From positions 1 through 64,000 of the forward strand of contig JAQIBS010000168.1 in assembly GCA_027858965.1 (NCBI GenBank): a stretch of DNA of 64,000 nt, written 5' to 3'. The translations under genes and the position numbers were made by a program. This document shows, piece after piece, positions 27,104-35,239 of the stretch. Origin of the DNA: Kiritimatiellia bacterium (GTDB lineage: Bacteria; Verrucomicrobiota; Kiritimatiellia; RFP12; UBA1067). Position 1 is the stretch's first letter, and each line of letters begins with the position of its first letter. A model generated the notes under the pieces. It saw only the letters and a program-made list of their open reading frames with translations, ran no database searches and was not told the DNA's origin.

Positions 27104-27186
27104 TTATCTCTCAACTCTTGTCATAAAAAAAACAAGAAACACCAGAAGCCATTTTTATAAGTTGTTAAGAGAAAGTAACTAAAGTT
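27104..27186. repeat. Dispersed palindromic element A, copy 3 (inverted)
   Basis: tctctcaactcttgtcataaaaaaaacaagaaac...ttataagttgttaagagaaagtaactaaag is copy 2 in reverse orientation. It starts directly after the methyltransferase stop. TCTCTCAAC pairs with GTTAAGAGA with one mismatch. Confidence 0.8.
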
Positions 27187-27251
27187 GAACTATCGTCCTT
27201 TTCGGGATAGATATAAATGATTCTAAACACGAAAGAATGAAGGTTTGTTTT

Positions 27252-27385
27252 CCTATGCAACGCGAAGCGTTGTTGTCTAAAGCTGTGATGCTTTACACAC
27301 AACCATGCATGTAGGAAAAATGGTAGTCCAAGCATCCTGCTTGGCTTATTATTGAGGCAAGCAGAATGCTTGCACTACATTAAAT
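27252..27385. repeat. Repeat D and hairpin cluster
   Basis: tatgcaacgcgaagcgttgttgtctaaagc, then gtgatgctttacacacaa, recurs at 56933-56980 with small changes; caacgc-gaa-gcgttg is its hairpin. It is followed by ccaagcatcctgcttggc and gcaagcagaatgcttgc, which are inverted relative to one another. Confidence 0.7.
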
Positions 27386-27399
27386 TGGGAGTTTTGTAT

Positions 27400-28413
27400 A
27401 TGTCTAATTTCAAATTCAGTCTCTTTGTTTTATTGCTGATCTGTAGTGTCGAAGACTCTCCGGCGCAGAGTCTCTCTATCAGACCAAAAAACTTTATCGT
27501 TACCCCTTCAACAGGACCAGTCTATGAAATCATTGTTCAGAACAATAGCAGTGCCACATGGAACGGCACCATTACACCGACGTTCAAAAAAGATTGGAGA
27601 GTGACGCCTCTCTCTCAAAAGGTTGAACTCAAAGCCGGTGCAACCAACATGCTCTCTTTTGCAATTGAGTTCGGCAGCGACCTTGCCGCCAACAGCTACC
27701 CGGTCTCTATTAACTCTGATTCAGGAAAAGAGAAAAAAGAGATCAAAACCGAGGTGGTCTGCGCCAGCACCCCCTACTACAAAGCTAAGATTAACGGGGA
27801 ATTGGATGAGTGGACAGATGCCATACCGATCTCATTTACAAACAAGGATAAAAAAACAGTTGTCCGCAGTTATTGGAACAAAAACAATTTCTATCTTGCG
27901 GTCGAGGTAGAGGAGGAGAAGCTAATAGGGCTTGCTGATGCCGATAAAGACTGCGGTATGGATGCAATCCAGTTTGCACTCTCGCCCAAAGGAGGTGATC
28001 CTGCAGCACGTCATGAGTATCTGGTTGCTGATTCTGCATCCATGTGGAGCGATGATAGCTCTTATCTGCTGACACGCGAAGGAAAAGTCAGCGACAATAA
28101 GAAACTGGAAGAGATGGTGTTGAAAAATTCAGAGGTAAAAGTCAGCCGATCTGGAAATATCACCACCTATGAACTAAGCATACCCATGAAGCCCATGAAA
28201 AACCTGCGCGCCACCGCCGGACGTGAATACTGCTTCAACCTGCTGGTTCACGACCCTGATGGAACCGGAGTGCGCGATCTAGGCTCTGTGATGAATTTAA
28301 GTGAGGCCGACCGCAGTCAAGCAAGCTGGCGCGATTGGGAGTTTGTTCAATGGAACGGATACGTGCCGCATGGAATTGGAGTTGAGTTTGGATTCTGCTC
28401 CTCCATCCATTGA
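27400..28413 (+). CDS. Exported protein with CBM9-like sugar-binding domain
   Basis: The ATG at 27400 (GGGAG upstream) begins a signal peptide, MSNFKFSLFVLLLICSVEDSPAQS; the ORF's earlier start at 27352 is less likely. It is 337 residues. Residues about 25-125 form an immunoglobulin-like/NEW3-type sandwich (FIVTPSTGPVYEIIVQNNSSATW). The rest is a family 9-like carbohydrate-binding fold (AKINGELDEWTDAIPISF; SYWNKNNFYLAVEVEEE; GMDAIQFALSPKGG). No catalytic residues are recognised. A periplasmic or surface glycan-binding role is inferred, in keeping with the glycan genes elsewhere in the window. Confidence 0.7.
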   Translation: MSNFKFSLFVLLLICSVEDSPAQSLSIRPKNFIVTPSTGPVYEIIVQNNSSATWNGTITPTFKKDWRVTPLSQKVELKAGATNMLSFAIEFGSDLAANSYPVSINSDSGKEKKEIKTEVVCASTPYYKAKINGELDEWTDAIPISFTNKDKKTVVRSYWNKNNFYLAVEVEEEKLIGLADADKDCGMDAIQFALSPKGGDPAARHEYLVADSASMWSDDSSYLLTREGKVSDNKKLEEMVLKNSEVKVSRSGNITTYELSIPMKPMKNLRATAGREYCFNLLVHDPDGTGVRDLGSVMNLSEADRSQASWRDWEFVQWNGYVPHGIGVEFGFCSSIH

Positions 28414-28507
28414 TAATTCTTAACCACGAAGATCACAAAGGACGTAGAGTAGCAAAGCCGCAACCAATTTTTTTGACATGATTAACATGATATTACTGCT
28501 CCAAAAA

Positions 28508-28592
28508 TTATCTCTCACAGAGTCGCAGAGAACACGGAGAGAAAAACACTAAAGATATTACTCTGTGAACTCTGTGCCTCTGTGAGAGATAA
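28508..28592. repeat. Dispersed palindromic repeat C, copy 1
   Basis: ttatctctcacagagtcgcagagaacac...actctgtgaactctgtgcctctgtgagagataa. The ends TTATCTCTCACAGAG and CTCTGTGAGAGATAA are exact complements (15 bp). A second copy lies at 52249-52340. This copy sits directly upstream of the FIST lipoprotein gene. Confidence 0.9.
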
Positions 28593-28611
28593 AAAACAAA
28601 GGAAAATGACG

Positions 28612-29655
28612 ATGAATAAACTGATGATTTGCATGACCGCAGCAACTGCGGCTATTCTGACCGGTTGTATGACCGCCAACAAAACCGCCATGACAACACC
28701 TCCGGCTAAAGCCGGCGGTGCGATTATCATGAAAACAGCCATGGTTGAAGAAGAGAATGCCTTTCAGGCTGGTGTAACAGCTGCCACAAAATTGAAAACC
28801 TCCCTAAAAGGGGCACAGCCACACGCCATTCTGATGGTGGACTGCTACGACTCAAAAACAGCAAAGCAGCAGGCCATTGCCGGTGTTGCAACTATTTTTT
28901 CCAAAGAGCTGATCTTCGGTGGCGCGGTTTACGGCATGTACACGCAGGAGGGAGCTCTTGATACAGACGGTTTATCCCTGCTGGCTCTGGCTGGTGATGG
29001 CATTCAGGTGCAGGCCGCTCTGACCGAAAAAATGGGCGCCGCCGGACTCTCCCTGGAAACAGAGAAAGATGCGGTTATCAGCGCACTCAATGCTGGTGGA
29101 GCCAACCTGGCCGGGAAGATAGCCAATGCATCTTCCGCTGACTTTATGATTGTAATGGCCGATGCCCACTCACCAAAAAACCAGTATCTTATCGATGGCA
29201 TCCAGAAGGTTGCCGGCAAAGAGCTGCCTATTACAGGTGGTTCATGTAACAAAAATGCAGGCCTGACCTACATCTACTACCGCGGGGCACTCTATAAGGA
29301 TGCCGCCGTTGCCCTCGCAATCAGTGGCGAGTTCAAGGTGGCCCAGAGTGGCCGCCAGGCTAAGTCCAACGACAAGGTTATCTCAACCGCCAAAGAGGGC
29401 GCCGCAACCGCCGTAAAAGCACTCAAGGCCAAACCAATGGCTCTGATAGCCTACGACTGCGCCGGGCGCATGGGCAAGGTAAAGAACCTGGATGACGAGC
29501 TGAACGCCATCAAGGGCAGCGTAGCCCCCTCTGTGCCTATCTTCGGGTGCTACTGCGCCGGCGAATTTGGTCCTGCTGACAGCACTCTGAACAAGAGTGA
29601 CGGAACAAGCACCGGACGCGGCTGGCATGTGATGTTCTCTGTGATGGGGAAATAA
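28612..29655 (+). CDS. FIST-domain lipoprotein
   Basis: The start is taken at ATG 28612 (MNKLMICMTAATAAILTGC), 10 nt after AAAGG; the ORF begins at 28582 and an ATG at 28606 is also possible. The lipobox LTGC gives a lipidated cysteine, so the mature protein is membrane-anchored. About 348 residues. The body matches FIST_N (HAILMVDCYDSKTA; GGAVYGMYTQEGAL) and FIST_C (VPIFGCYCAGEFGP, the usual GE-GP turn). FIST domains are predicted small-ligand sensors, often next to signalling genes, and here the two-component cluster lies just downstream on the other strand. The ligand is unknown. Confidence 0.82.
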   Translation: MNKLMICMTAATAAILTGCMTANKTAMTTPPAKAGGAIIMKTAMVEEENAFQAGVTAATKLKTSLKGAQPHAILMVDCYDSKTAKQQAIAGVATIFSKELIFGGAVYGMYTQEGALDTDGLSLLALAGDGIQVQAALTEKMGAAGLSLETEKDAVISALNAGGANLAGKIANASSADFMIVMADAHSPKNQYLIDGIQKVAGKELPITGGSCNKNAGLTYIYYRGALYKDAAVALAISGEFKVAQSGRQAKSNDKVISTAKEGAATAVKALKAKPMALIAYDCAGRMGKVKNLDDELNAIKGSVAPSVPIFGCYCAGEFGPADSTLNKSDGTSTGRGWHVMFSVMGK

Positions 29656-29699
29656 GAAACGATCCGTCTTCGTCCCACTAGTGGAACTACGCCGGACAA

Positions 29700-29735
29700 G
29701 TAAACTATAAACGCTGAACGATAAACGATAAACGA
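29700..29735. repeat. After-stop boundary array (cgataaa)
   Basis: actataaacgctgaacgataaacgataaacgaagag lies 45-80 nt after the FIST gene stop. It is the reverse complement in type of the TTTATCG array found ahead of the Gfo/Idh gene at 38.9 kb. Confidence 0.65.
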
Positions 29736-29741
29736 AGAGGC

Positions 29742-29840
29742 AATGCGCGATACTCACGGGTGAACCGTCACACAGCTGCTTTTTTGGGTCCCAGAGAATC
29801 CTGGCATGGTTGTAGTAGCTCTGATTCATCAAACGGAAAT
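29742..29840 (-). pseudogene. Relic of the 3' end of a Gfo/Idh/MocA oxidoreductase gene
   Basis: In one minus frame this reads FRLMNQSYYNHARILWDPKKQL, nearly identical to the C-terminal NLMNQSYYNHAKILWDPKKKQL of the intact gene at 37543-38856. The nucleotide match continues to the GSTRE-like end (tactcacgggtga against tattcgcgggtga) with about 20 nt deleted between. Only about 100 nt survive and there is no start or upstream coding part, so it is a fragment left by deletion or recombination. Confidence 0.85.
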
Positions 29841-29863
29841 TTCCCAGCTCATTAGTCACCCAT

Positions 29864-30244
29864 CTATTCCGTCAGATTCCGGATTTCTTCAAGAAGAACT
29901 CCGGGGTCGAATGGCTTTGCCATATATCCGTCAGCGCCCAGCGCCGAGGCTCGATCCCTGTCGGTCTGCTGGCTCTTGGCTGAGAGCACGATGATCGGTA
30001 TCCTGCGAGTCGCGGGATCCGCTTTCAACATTCTGCAAACATCAAACCCATCCATTTTCGGGAGCCCCAGATCAAGCAATATCAGGGCAGGATTTTCTTG
30101 CCGGACAATCTGGACGGCGGATTCCCCGTCTTCCGCCGCGACCACCTCATAGCCGTTCCGCCGCAACCGCCCACCCAACAACAACCGAACATCGGAATCA
30201 TCGTCAACCACAAGAATCCTTACCGCTTGTTTTTCCGCACTCAT
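29864..30244 (-). CDS. Single-domain response regulator (CheY-like)
   Basis: A 126-residue stand-alone receiver domain. The acidic pocket and phospho-Asp are in ILVVDDDSDVR and LILLDLGLPKMDG; Thr/Ser and Lys switch residues are in IIVLSAKSQ and GYMAKPFD. There is no output domain. Its start overlaps the end of the upstream hybrid kinase gene by four bases (ATGA), so the two are translationally coupled. It is the natural phosphoacceptor or relay partner of that kinase. Confidence 0.92.
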   Translation of the reverse strand: MSAEKQAVRILVVDDDSDVRLLLGGRLRRNGYEVVAAEDGESAVQIVRQENPALILLDLGLPKMDGFDVCRMLKADPATRRIPIIVLSAKSQQTDRDRASALGADGYMAKPFDPGVLLEEIRNLTE

Positions 30245-32460
30245 GGGGATGACACCTCAATCTCTTCCATGTCAAGAAGCTTGTACACCTGGGCAAAAAG
30301 GGTATCCATCTCAATCGGCTTTCTTAGTACAGGAATGCTGATTTGACCCTCATCGATTTTCATCCTGGTCACGTCCGTGCCTGTAACAATGATCTTTGGA
30401 ATATGGCTCGTACCGATCTTCTCCTTGAGACATTCGATCACCTCGTATCCGCTGATACCCGGCAAAACCATGTCGAGCAGAATCAGATCCGGCATATCTC
30501 TGGCTGCCAGCTCCAGGGCTTGTTCGCCATTGTACGCCTTGATCACCCGGATTGACTTATGCTGAAAATATCGCTCGAACAGTTGCACGATGTGCTTTTC
30601 ATCATCCACTATCAAGACCGTCTTAGGGGTATTCACAAGGAGAATTGCGTTGGATACGCGCTCCCGAAGAAGGCCTCTCAACTGCGGAGCACCCGCCGCA
30701 TCGCAGGGATGACAGACCGTGGCCAGCCGCAACCCGAACTCCATCGGTTTTTGGTTCATCAAGAATCGGTATTTTTCATACCGGTACAAGATCTCCTGCT
30801 GAATTAAAGGGAATCTGTTTACACAAGCATCCGATACAATCACAAGCTCTCCGGAATCTTCAAGGCACCAAACATTGACTTCCGCATGAATTCCTTCGGT
30901 CAACACTTCCCCCAGCTTGCGAAAGAACAACGATGCGGCGGCACCGTACCGGGCCTGAAGCTCGGGCCACTCGTTCAGACTGATTCCCATAAGAGAGGTG
31001 CGAGTGTGGCCGGCATCAGCTTTGGCGATCCGTTCAGCAAGGCATTCCAGAAGCCCCACTTCGCTTTGATAGTCAGGAAGCCTGAATATAAGCTGGCTGC
31101 CCTGACCTAATTCGCTCTCGGCCCACAAGTCGCCGCCGTGCAACCGAACCAGTTGCTGCGCAATCGCCAGACCCAGCCCCGTTCCCGAATCGCCCCCATG
31201 CGCAGCTGAGTTGCCGCTCTCAAACTTCTCGAAGATTTTCTCCGTCTGTTCGGGCGACATTCCGATACCTGTATCCGACACCACGCACCGGATGCATCCT
31301 CCTTCTATTCCCGCTTTCACTGCGATTCGCCCGCCGGAAGGGGTGAACTTAAAGGCGTTGCCGATCAGGTTGACCAGCACTTGCTCCAGCCTGTCAGCGT
31401 CGGCAAAAGCCAGAGGAACATCACCGCCCACCTCATGAATAAGCTCAATCTTCCGCTCGCTGGCGGTCTCCTTGAACGAGTCGCATACCTTCAGGAACAG
31501 CGTACCGACATCGACAAAAATCCGGTTGAAAACGACTTTGCCAGACTCAATGCGCGAGATATCCAGCAGGTCGCGGATGAGCCGCCCCAGCCTTTTACAA
31601 TTCCGATGGGCGATCCCAAGGATCGCTTGCTGCTCCTGGCTAACCTCGCCGTAGAGCCCGTCGATCACCTGGCTCACGGCTTCCGTGATGTTGCTGAGGG
31701 GCGTGCGCAACTCATGCGAGGCGACAGACACAAACTCCGTCTTCATACTGTTTATTTTCTTCTCCTGCGTGATATCGCGCAGCGTGATCAGCAAAGCGGG
31801 ATCGCCTTTCCACTCAATCTCCATCGATCGCATTTCCACGATCTTCAGCTCTTCCGAGGCATTCACAAGTTCTAATTCGCAGATCGTGTCGCGCTGATGA
31901 GCGCGACCAAAGAGAGCTTTTTTCAGCTGATCCTCTGACTGTTTCAACAGGCTTCCAGCCTGGTCATTGAAATAAACGATCGTGTCCTGATCGTTCACGA
32001 TAAGTACCCCGTCGGTGTGCTGCTCAAGGATGCGGAGTAAACTCCGCTCGCTCTGGATCAGGGAAAGAGCGACGTACTGTTTCGCCATAAACGTATGAAC
32101 TTTGTCCCGCAGAATCTCGGGAACCAGCGGCTTGATCAGATAATCCACTCCCCCGAGCGCGTACGCCCGCCGGATAATCTCCTCGCTACCGGACTCTCCG
32201 GTGATGAAGATAATCGGAGTATGGAGGGTTGCCTCCCGGCTACGGATCAGCTGAGCCGTTTCAATACCGTCTATACCGGACATATGCACATCCATCAAAA
32301 TCAATGCAATGTCCTGCTCCTGTAGAATCCGCAATGCCTCTTCCCCTGAATTCACCCGAACCATAGGATGGTCCAGATCTTCCAACATCGCTTCCAGCGA
32401 CAACAGGTTGGAGGGGTCATGATCCACCAGCAGAATCTGCATAGGCTTTGGTTTATTCAT
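30241..32460 (-). CDS. Hybrid sensor histidine kinase (REC-PAS-HisKA-HATPase-REC)
   Basis: The start is ATG 32460 (MNKPKPMQILLVDHDPSN), with AGGAG upstream. It is 739 residues. The domains are N-terminal receiver (ILMDVHMSGIDG), PAS (HTDGVLIVNDQDTIVYFND), HisKA with phospho-His (VASHELRTPLSNITEAV), HATPase (NLIGNAFKFTPSGG; DTGIGMSPEQTEKIFEKF; GTGLGLAIAQQLV), a spacer of about 130 residues with no clear family, and a C-terminal receiver (LILLDMVLPGISGYEV). There is no transmembrane segment, so it is cytosolic and driven by phosphorelay. It lies 1 nt after the frameshifted upstream gene and is part of a five-gene signalling operon. Confidence 0.92.
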   Translation of the reverse strand: MNKPKPMQILLVDHDPSNLLSLEAMLEDLDHPMVRVNSGEEALRILQEQDIALILMDVHMSGIDGIETAQLIRSREATLHTPIIFITGESGSEEIIRRAYALGGVDYLIKPLVPEILRDKVHTFMAKQYVALSLIQSERSLLRILEQHTDGVLIVNDQDTIVYFNDQAGSLLKQSEDQLKKALFGRAHQRDTICELELVNASEELKIVEMRSMEIEWKGDPALLITLRDITQEKKINSMKTEFVSVASHELRTPLSNITEAVSQVIDGLYGEVSQEQQAILGIAHRNCKRLGRLIRDLLDISRIESGKVVFNRIFVDVGTLFLKVCDSFKETASERKIELIHEVGGDVPLAFADADRLEQVLVNLIGNAFKFTPSGGRIAVKAGIEGGCIRCVVSDTGIGMSPEQTEKIFEKFESGNSAAHGGDSGTGLGLAIAQQLVRLHGGDLWAESELGQGSQLIFRLPDYQSEVGLLECLAERIAKADAGHTRTSLMGISLNEWPELQARYGAAASLFFRKLGEVLTEGIHAEVNVWCLEDSGELVIVSDACVNRFPLIQQEILYRYEKYRFLMNQKPMEFGLRLATVCHPCDAAGAPQLRGLLRERVSNAILLVNTPKTVLIVDDEKHIVQLFERYFQHKSIRVIKAYNGEQALELAARDMPDLILLDMVLPGISGYEVIECLKEKIGTSHIPKIIVTGTDVTRMKIDEGQISIPVLRKPIEMDTLFAQVYKLLDMEEIEVSSP

Positions 32461-32461
32461 A

Positions 32462-34130
32462 CTATTTTTCTCCTGAATTATTAATCCCTTGTACATCCGG
32501 GATTAATCCCTTTGGCACACCAACCACCTCGATCAATTTATCCAGCAGTTGCTTGAGCCTTTCTCCACACTCTGCAGCACAACTCAGTACTTCACGCTGC
32601 GGTTCGGTGATTGCACCCAAATGCCCCTCAATCGTCATCTCAATACTACAACTAATGACCGTCGCTGGTTGACATAACTCCTGGACAATTTCAGCAAGAA
32701 GCGCCAGGAGGGCTCTGCGCGACAGTTCAAATCTGGTTCTTTCAGGTGCAGGCAGATCCTTCAGGATCTCCTGTTCATGGTTGATCTGATCTCCCAATGC
32801 ACCAATCTTTTCTGCGGTTTGAGAAGCAAGATATTCTGTCTGGTCATTGATGTAAGCCATAGCATCTCTGACGACCTCCACGGGCTGTTTCTCCGCGTGT
32901 ATCATTTCGTTCAAGTTCGTCAACAGCTCCATAACCTTACTGCCAGCGTCAATTGCTGTCTGACTCTGCACCTGCGCATCATCAGAGCCGGTCGCGCGGG
33001 CCATTTTTTCCAACTCCCGCAACTCTTCCGGTGAGAGGCCCTGCTCTGCCAGCTTAGCCCGCAATGCCCCCTGCGCAACAGGATCAGAAGCAGCAGCATT
33101 GATATGCTTAATTAATTTTCCCTCGGTTTTCGCAAGCGCTCCACTCTTCTTCATGTAATCAGTGACCATCTCATCAAGTGCCAGCCCATCCGAGATCTCC
33201 TCAATCTCGGCAGAGACCGCAGTTGCCAGATCGGAACCTTCCTCCACATCAGTCCCATCATGAATCGCTCTGAGCAGCGCCTCTTCCAGTAGAAGCAGCT
33301 GCTTCTTGAGATCTTTAGTCCGAGTCTTGGTCCTGGTTGAGGAATCCTTCAAGAGAGCTTGGCGCGCCCGGGTCAGACATCCTACAAGAATGTCATCCAG
33401 TGATTCTGCATCTTCAACGCCCTCTTTCTTGCACTCAACCGACAGAACCTCCATCATCAGAAGGGCCAATCGATCGGGATCACTCAGAAGCATGGATTCG
33501 ATTGCCTTCGATACTTCACTGGCATCACCCCCCCCCCTCCCCGCTCAGAAATGCGGTAATCTGAGCGATATCCAGTTTGCTCTCAGGACTTTGCCCAATA
33601 GTGTCGCCTTGGCTGGAAGGGGTACCAGGTTCATCCTTAAGGACCACTTTTTCCTTATCCGTAATGATGCGTCTGGTGACTGTTTGCGGCGGCTCAACAT
33701 GCTTGATGCCAAAATCATTTAACATCTGCTGCAGTCCATCCTCATCTGATTGACGGACACCAGTGAACATGATCACGACAAAACTGCTAAATTCCTCTCG
33801 GGTCATGCCTCTCACAAAGGAAAACCCTCCGCCCCCCATATCGGCAAGCCGGACCGTAAGCGTGTTAATAAGGAAATTGGTCATATTGGCATCATAACCA
33901 TCGATATACTGCCCGTCTTCTGTCATTTTGAAGCGTATGCTGCCAACCACCTCAAGAAGTGTGCTGAGGAAGTTGAAACAAAGGTCGACTGACTTTACAG
34001 TGACCTGATGATCCAGACCGTACAAATTACCATCACTGATAATCCGGCCCATATGCTCCAACAAATCCCGGTTAGGAGGCATCGAAGTGCAATTCTCTGC
34101 GGTACTGTTCATTTCATCAGACTGTATCAT
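32462..34130 (-). pseudogene. Two-component accessory protein split at a G10 tract
   Basis: ORFs 33525-34130 and 32462-33493 are one gene. The upstream frame ends AQITAFLSGEGGG at a run of ten G on the minus strand (33528-33537). With nine Gs the frame would read SGEGGGDASEVSKAIESMLLSDP and join the downstream ORF, giving about 556 residues. The N-terminal part resembles sensor modules with an LYGLDHQVTVKSVDL start. The middle is coiled coil. The C-terminal 90 residues resemble a HisKA dimerisation bundle in which the usual HELRTP is QELCQP, so the phospho-His is missing and no ATPase domain follows. It may be phase-variable, a lesion, or an assembly error. Confidence 0.8.
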
Positions 34131-34156
34131 GTTCTACGAGCTCCATATATTATAAT

Positions 34157-34198
34157 TATTCTGCTATAAAAAACAAGAAATTGACGGAATAGCAACTA
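34157..34198. repeat. Partial copy of element A
   Basis: ctataaaaaacaagaaattgacggaatagcaactaa is, in reverse, TTAGTTGCTATTCCGTCAATTTCTTG..., i.e. the first arm of element A joined to its TTTCTTGTTTTT core. It fills the gap between the receiver gene and the split gene. Confidence 0.55.
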
Positions 34199-34705
34199 AT
34201 CAGCATCAGACTCCAAATATTTAATTAGTTTTTTTACCAGCGGCAACCTTTTAGCCCCCTCAGTTAAACCGGAGCGGTCCTCTAGGGAAATCTTCACCTT
34301 TTCAAGGAGTTCCTCTGTAGTGAACGGTTTGACAAGGAACGGGTTGGACAACACCTGAAGTGAACTCCGTACTTTTTGCTCGTCCACTCGATCAAACCCT
34401 GTCACAAACAGAATAGGTATATGTGATGTCAGAATCGACAACTTGAGGATTTCATACACTCTAAACCCGCTACCACCGGGAAGCCTGATATCAAGGATAA
34501 CCAGATGTGGTCTTTCCTGCTGGGCCAAAATCGGGGCGCGAAGTGCATCATACGCCGACACAACATCGTAACCGTTTGCCATCAGGCGTGCACCCAACAA
34601 CTTGGCAAAATCAACATCATCGTCCACAATCAATATTTTCTGTGCCATACTTACAACTTCTTTCACTTCAATTTCAGATGGAATAATTTTCGTTTCTTTA
34701 TCCAC
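34196..34705 (-). CDS. Response regulator, receiver domain with short C-terminal extension
   Basis: A 169-residue product starting MDKETKIIPSEIEVKEVVSMAQKILIVDDD. An internal ATG (34648, MAQKILIVDDD) is an equally reasonable start, and neither has a strong ribosome site. The receiver motif is complete: DDDVDFAKLLG, LVILDIRLPGGSGF (phospho-Asp), ILFVTGFDR and FLVKPFTTEELL. The C-terminal 40 residues (GLTEGAKRLPLVKKLIKYLE) have no DNA-binding domain. It is first in the signalling operon that continues with the split gene, the hybrid kinase and the second receiver. Confidence 0.88.
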   Translation of the reverse strand: MDKETKIIPSEIEVKEVVSMAQKILIVDDDVDFAKLLGARLMANGYDVVSAYDALRAPILAQQERPHLVILDIRLPGGSGFRVYEILKLSILTSHIPILFVTGFDRVDEQKVRSSLQVLSNPFLVKPFTTEELLEKVKISLEDRSGLTEGAKRLPLVKKLIKYLESDAD

Positions 34706-35188
34706 ACAATTATTTTTAGTTTATTATTCCATATTTCTGTCACTATTAGATAAATATCAACTCATACGGCTGACCAAAAAAGTTGATTTTCACGTAAAAA
34801 TATTAATTATGCTAAAGCAGGAGGAAAGAGTCAATCCTTAAATGATAAGCTATAAGGCCGCCTTTTGGTGCAAATCAGCTCATTTTTTTGATTATCTAAC
34901 CGAGTAACACGTTCTTTACATCTTATGCGGGCTCTACCCGCAACCCATCCAGTAGCCAGTAGCTGGGAGTTTGCTCTGCTGTATTTGCTGCCAGCTACAG
35001 ACTACCAGCTACCAGCTCAAGTTGCTGTTTCAACTTCTTGTTTTCTTGACGGCCATAGTCGGAGGCGACGGCTGTTTATTGCAGCTTTTGAGCTATAAGC
35101 AACTAATGCCATAATTCATAAGAGTTGCGATGTCTTCAGTCTATAGGTTATATAGAAACAGTCTCTGCTTAAGAAAACTATCAAAAAA
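34706..35188. other. Intergenic region with inverted array pair and element A-like sequence
   Basis: No gene is found. ccagtagccagtagctgggag (34949-34969) and ccagctacagactaccagctaccagctc (34991-35028) form an inverted array pair between two minus-strand genes. agttgctgtttcaacttcttgttttc...ataagcaactaa (35027-35107) resembles element A with a different centre. Confidence 0.6.
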
Positions 35189-35212
35189 AAAGCGCGGCAA
35201 ATGCCGCGCTTT
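35183..35212. terminator. Rho-independent terminator
   Basis: AAAGCGCGGCA-aa-TGCCGCGCTTT is a perfect 11-bp stem (35189-35199 and 35202-35212). On the minus strand it is followed by a run of T, 28 nt after the stop of the LamG-PA14 gene. Confidence 0.93.
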
Positions 35213-35239
35213 CATTTCACAAAAATCTGCCAATCTATA

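Noticed and set aside
29383-29859. Minus ORF of 158 aa overlapping the FIST gene
   Set aside because: Only its first 35 residues carry signal, from the Gfo/Idh relic; the rest is antisense to FIST.
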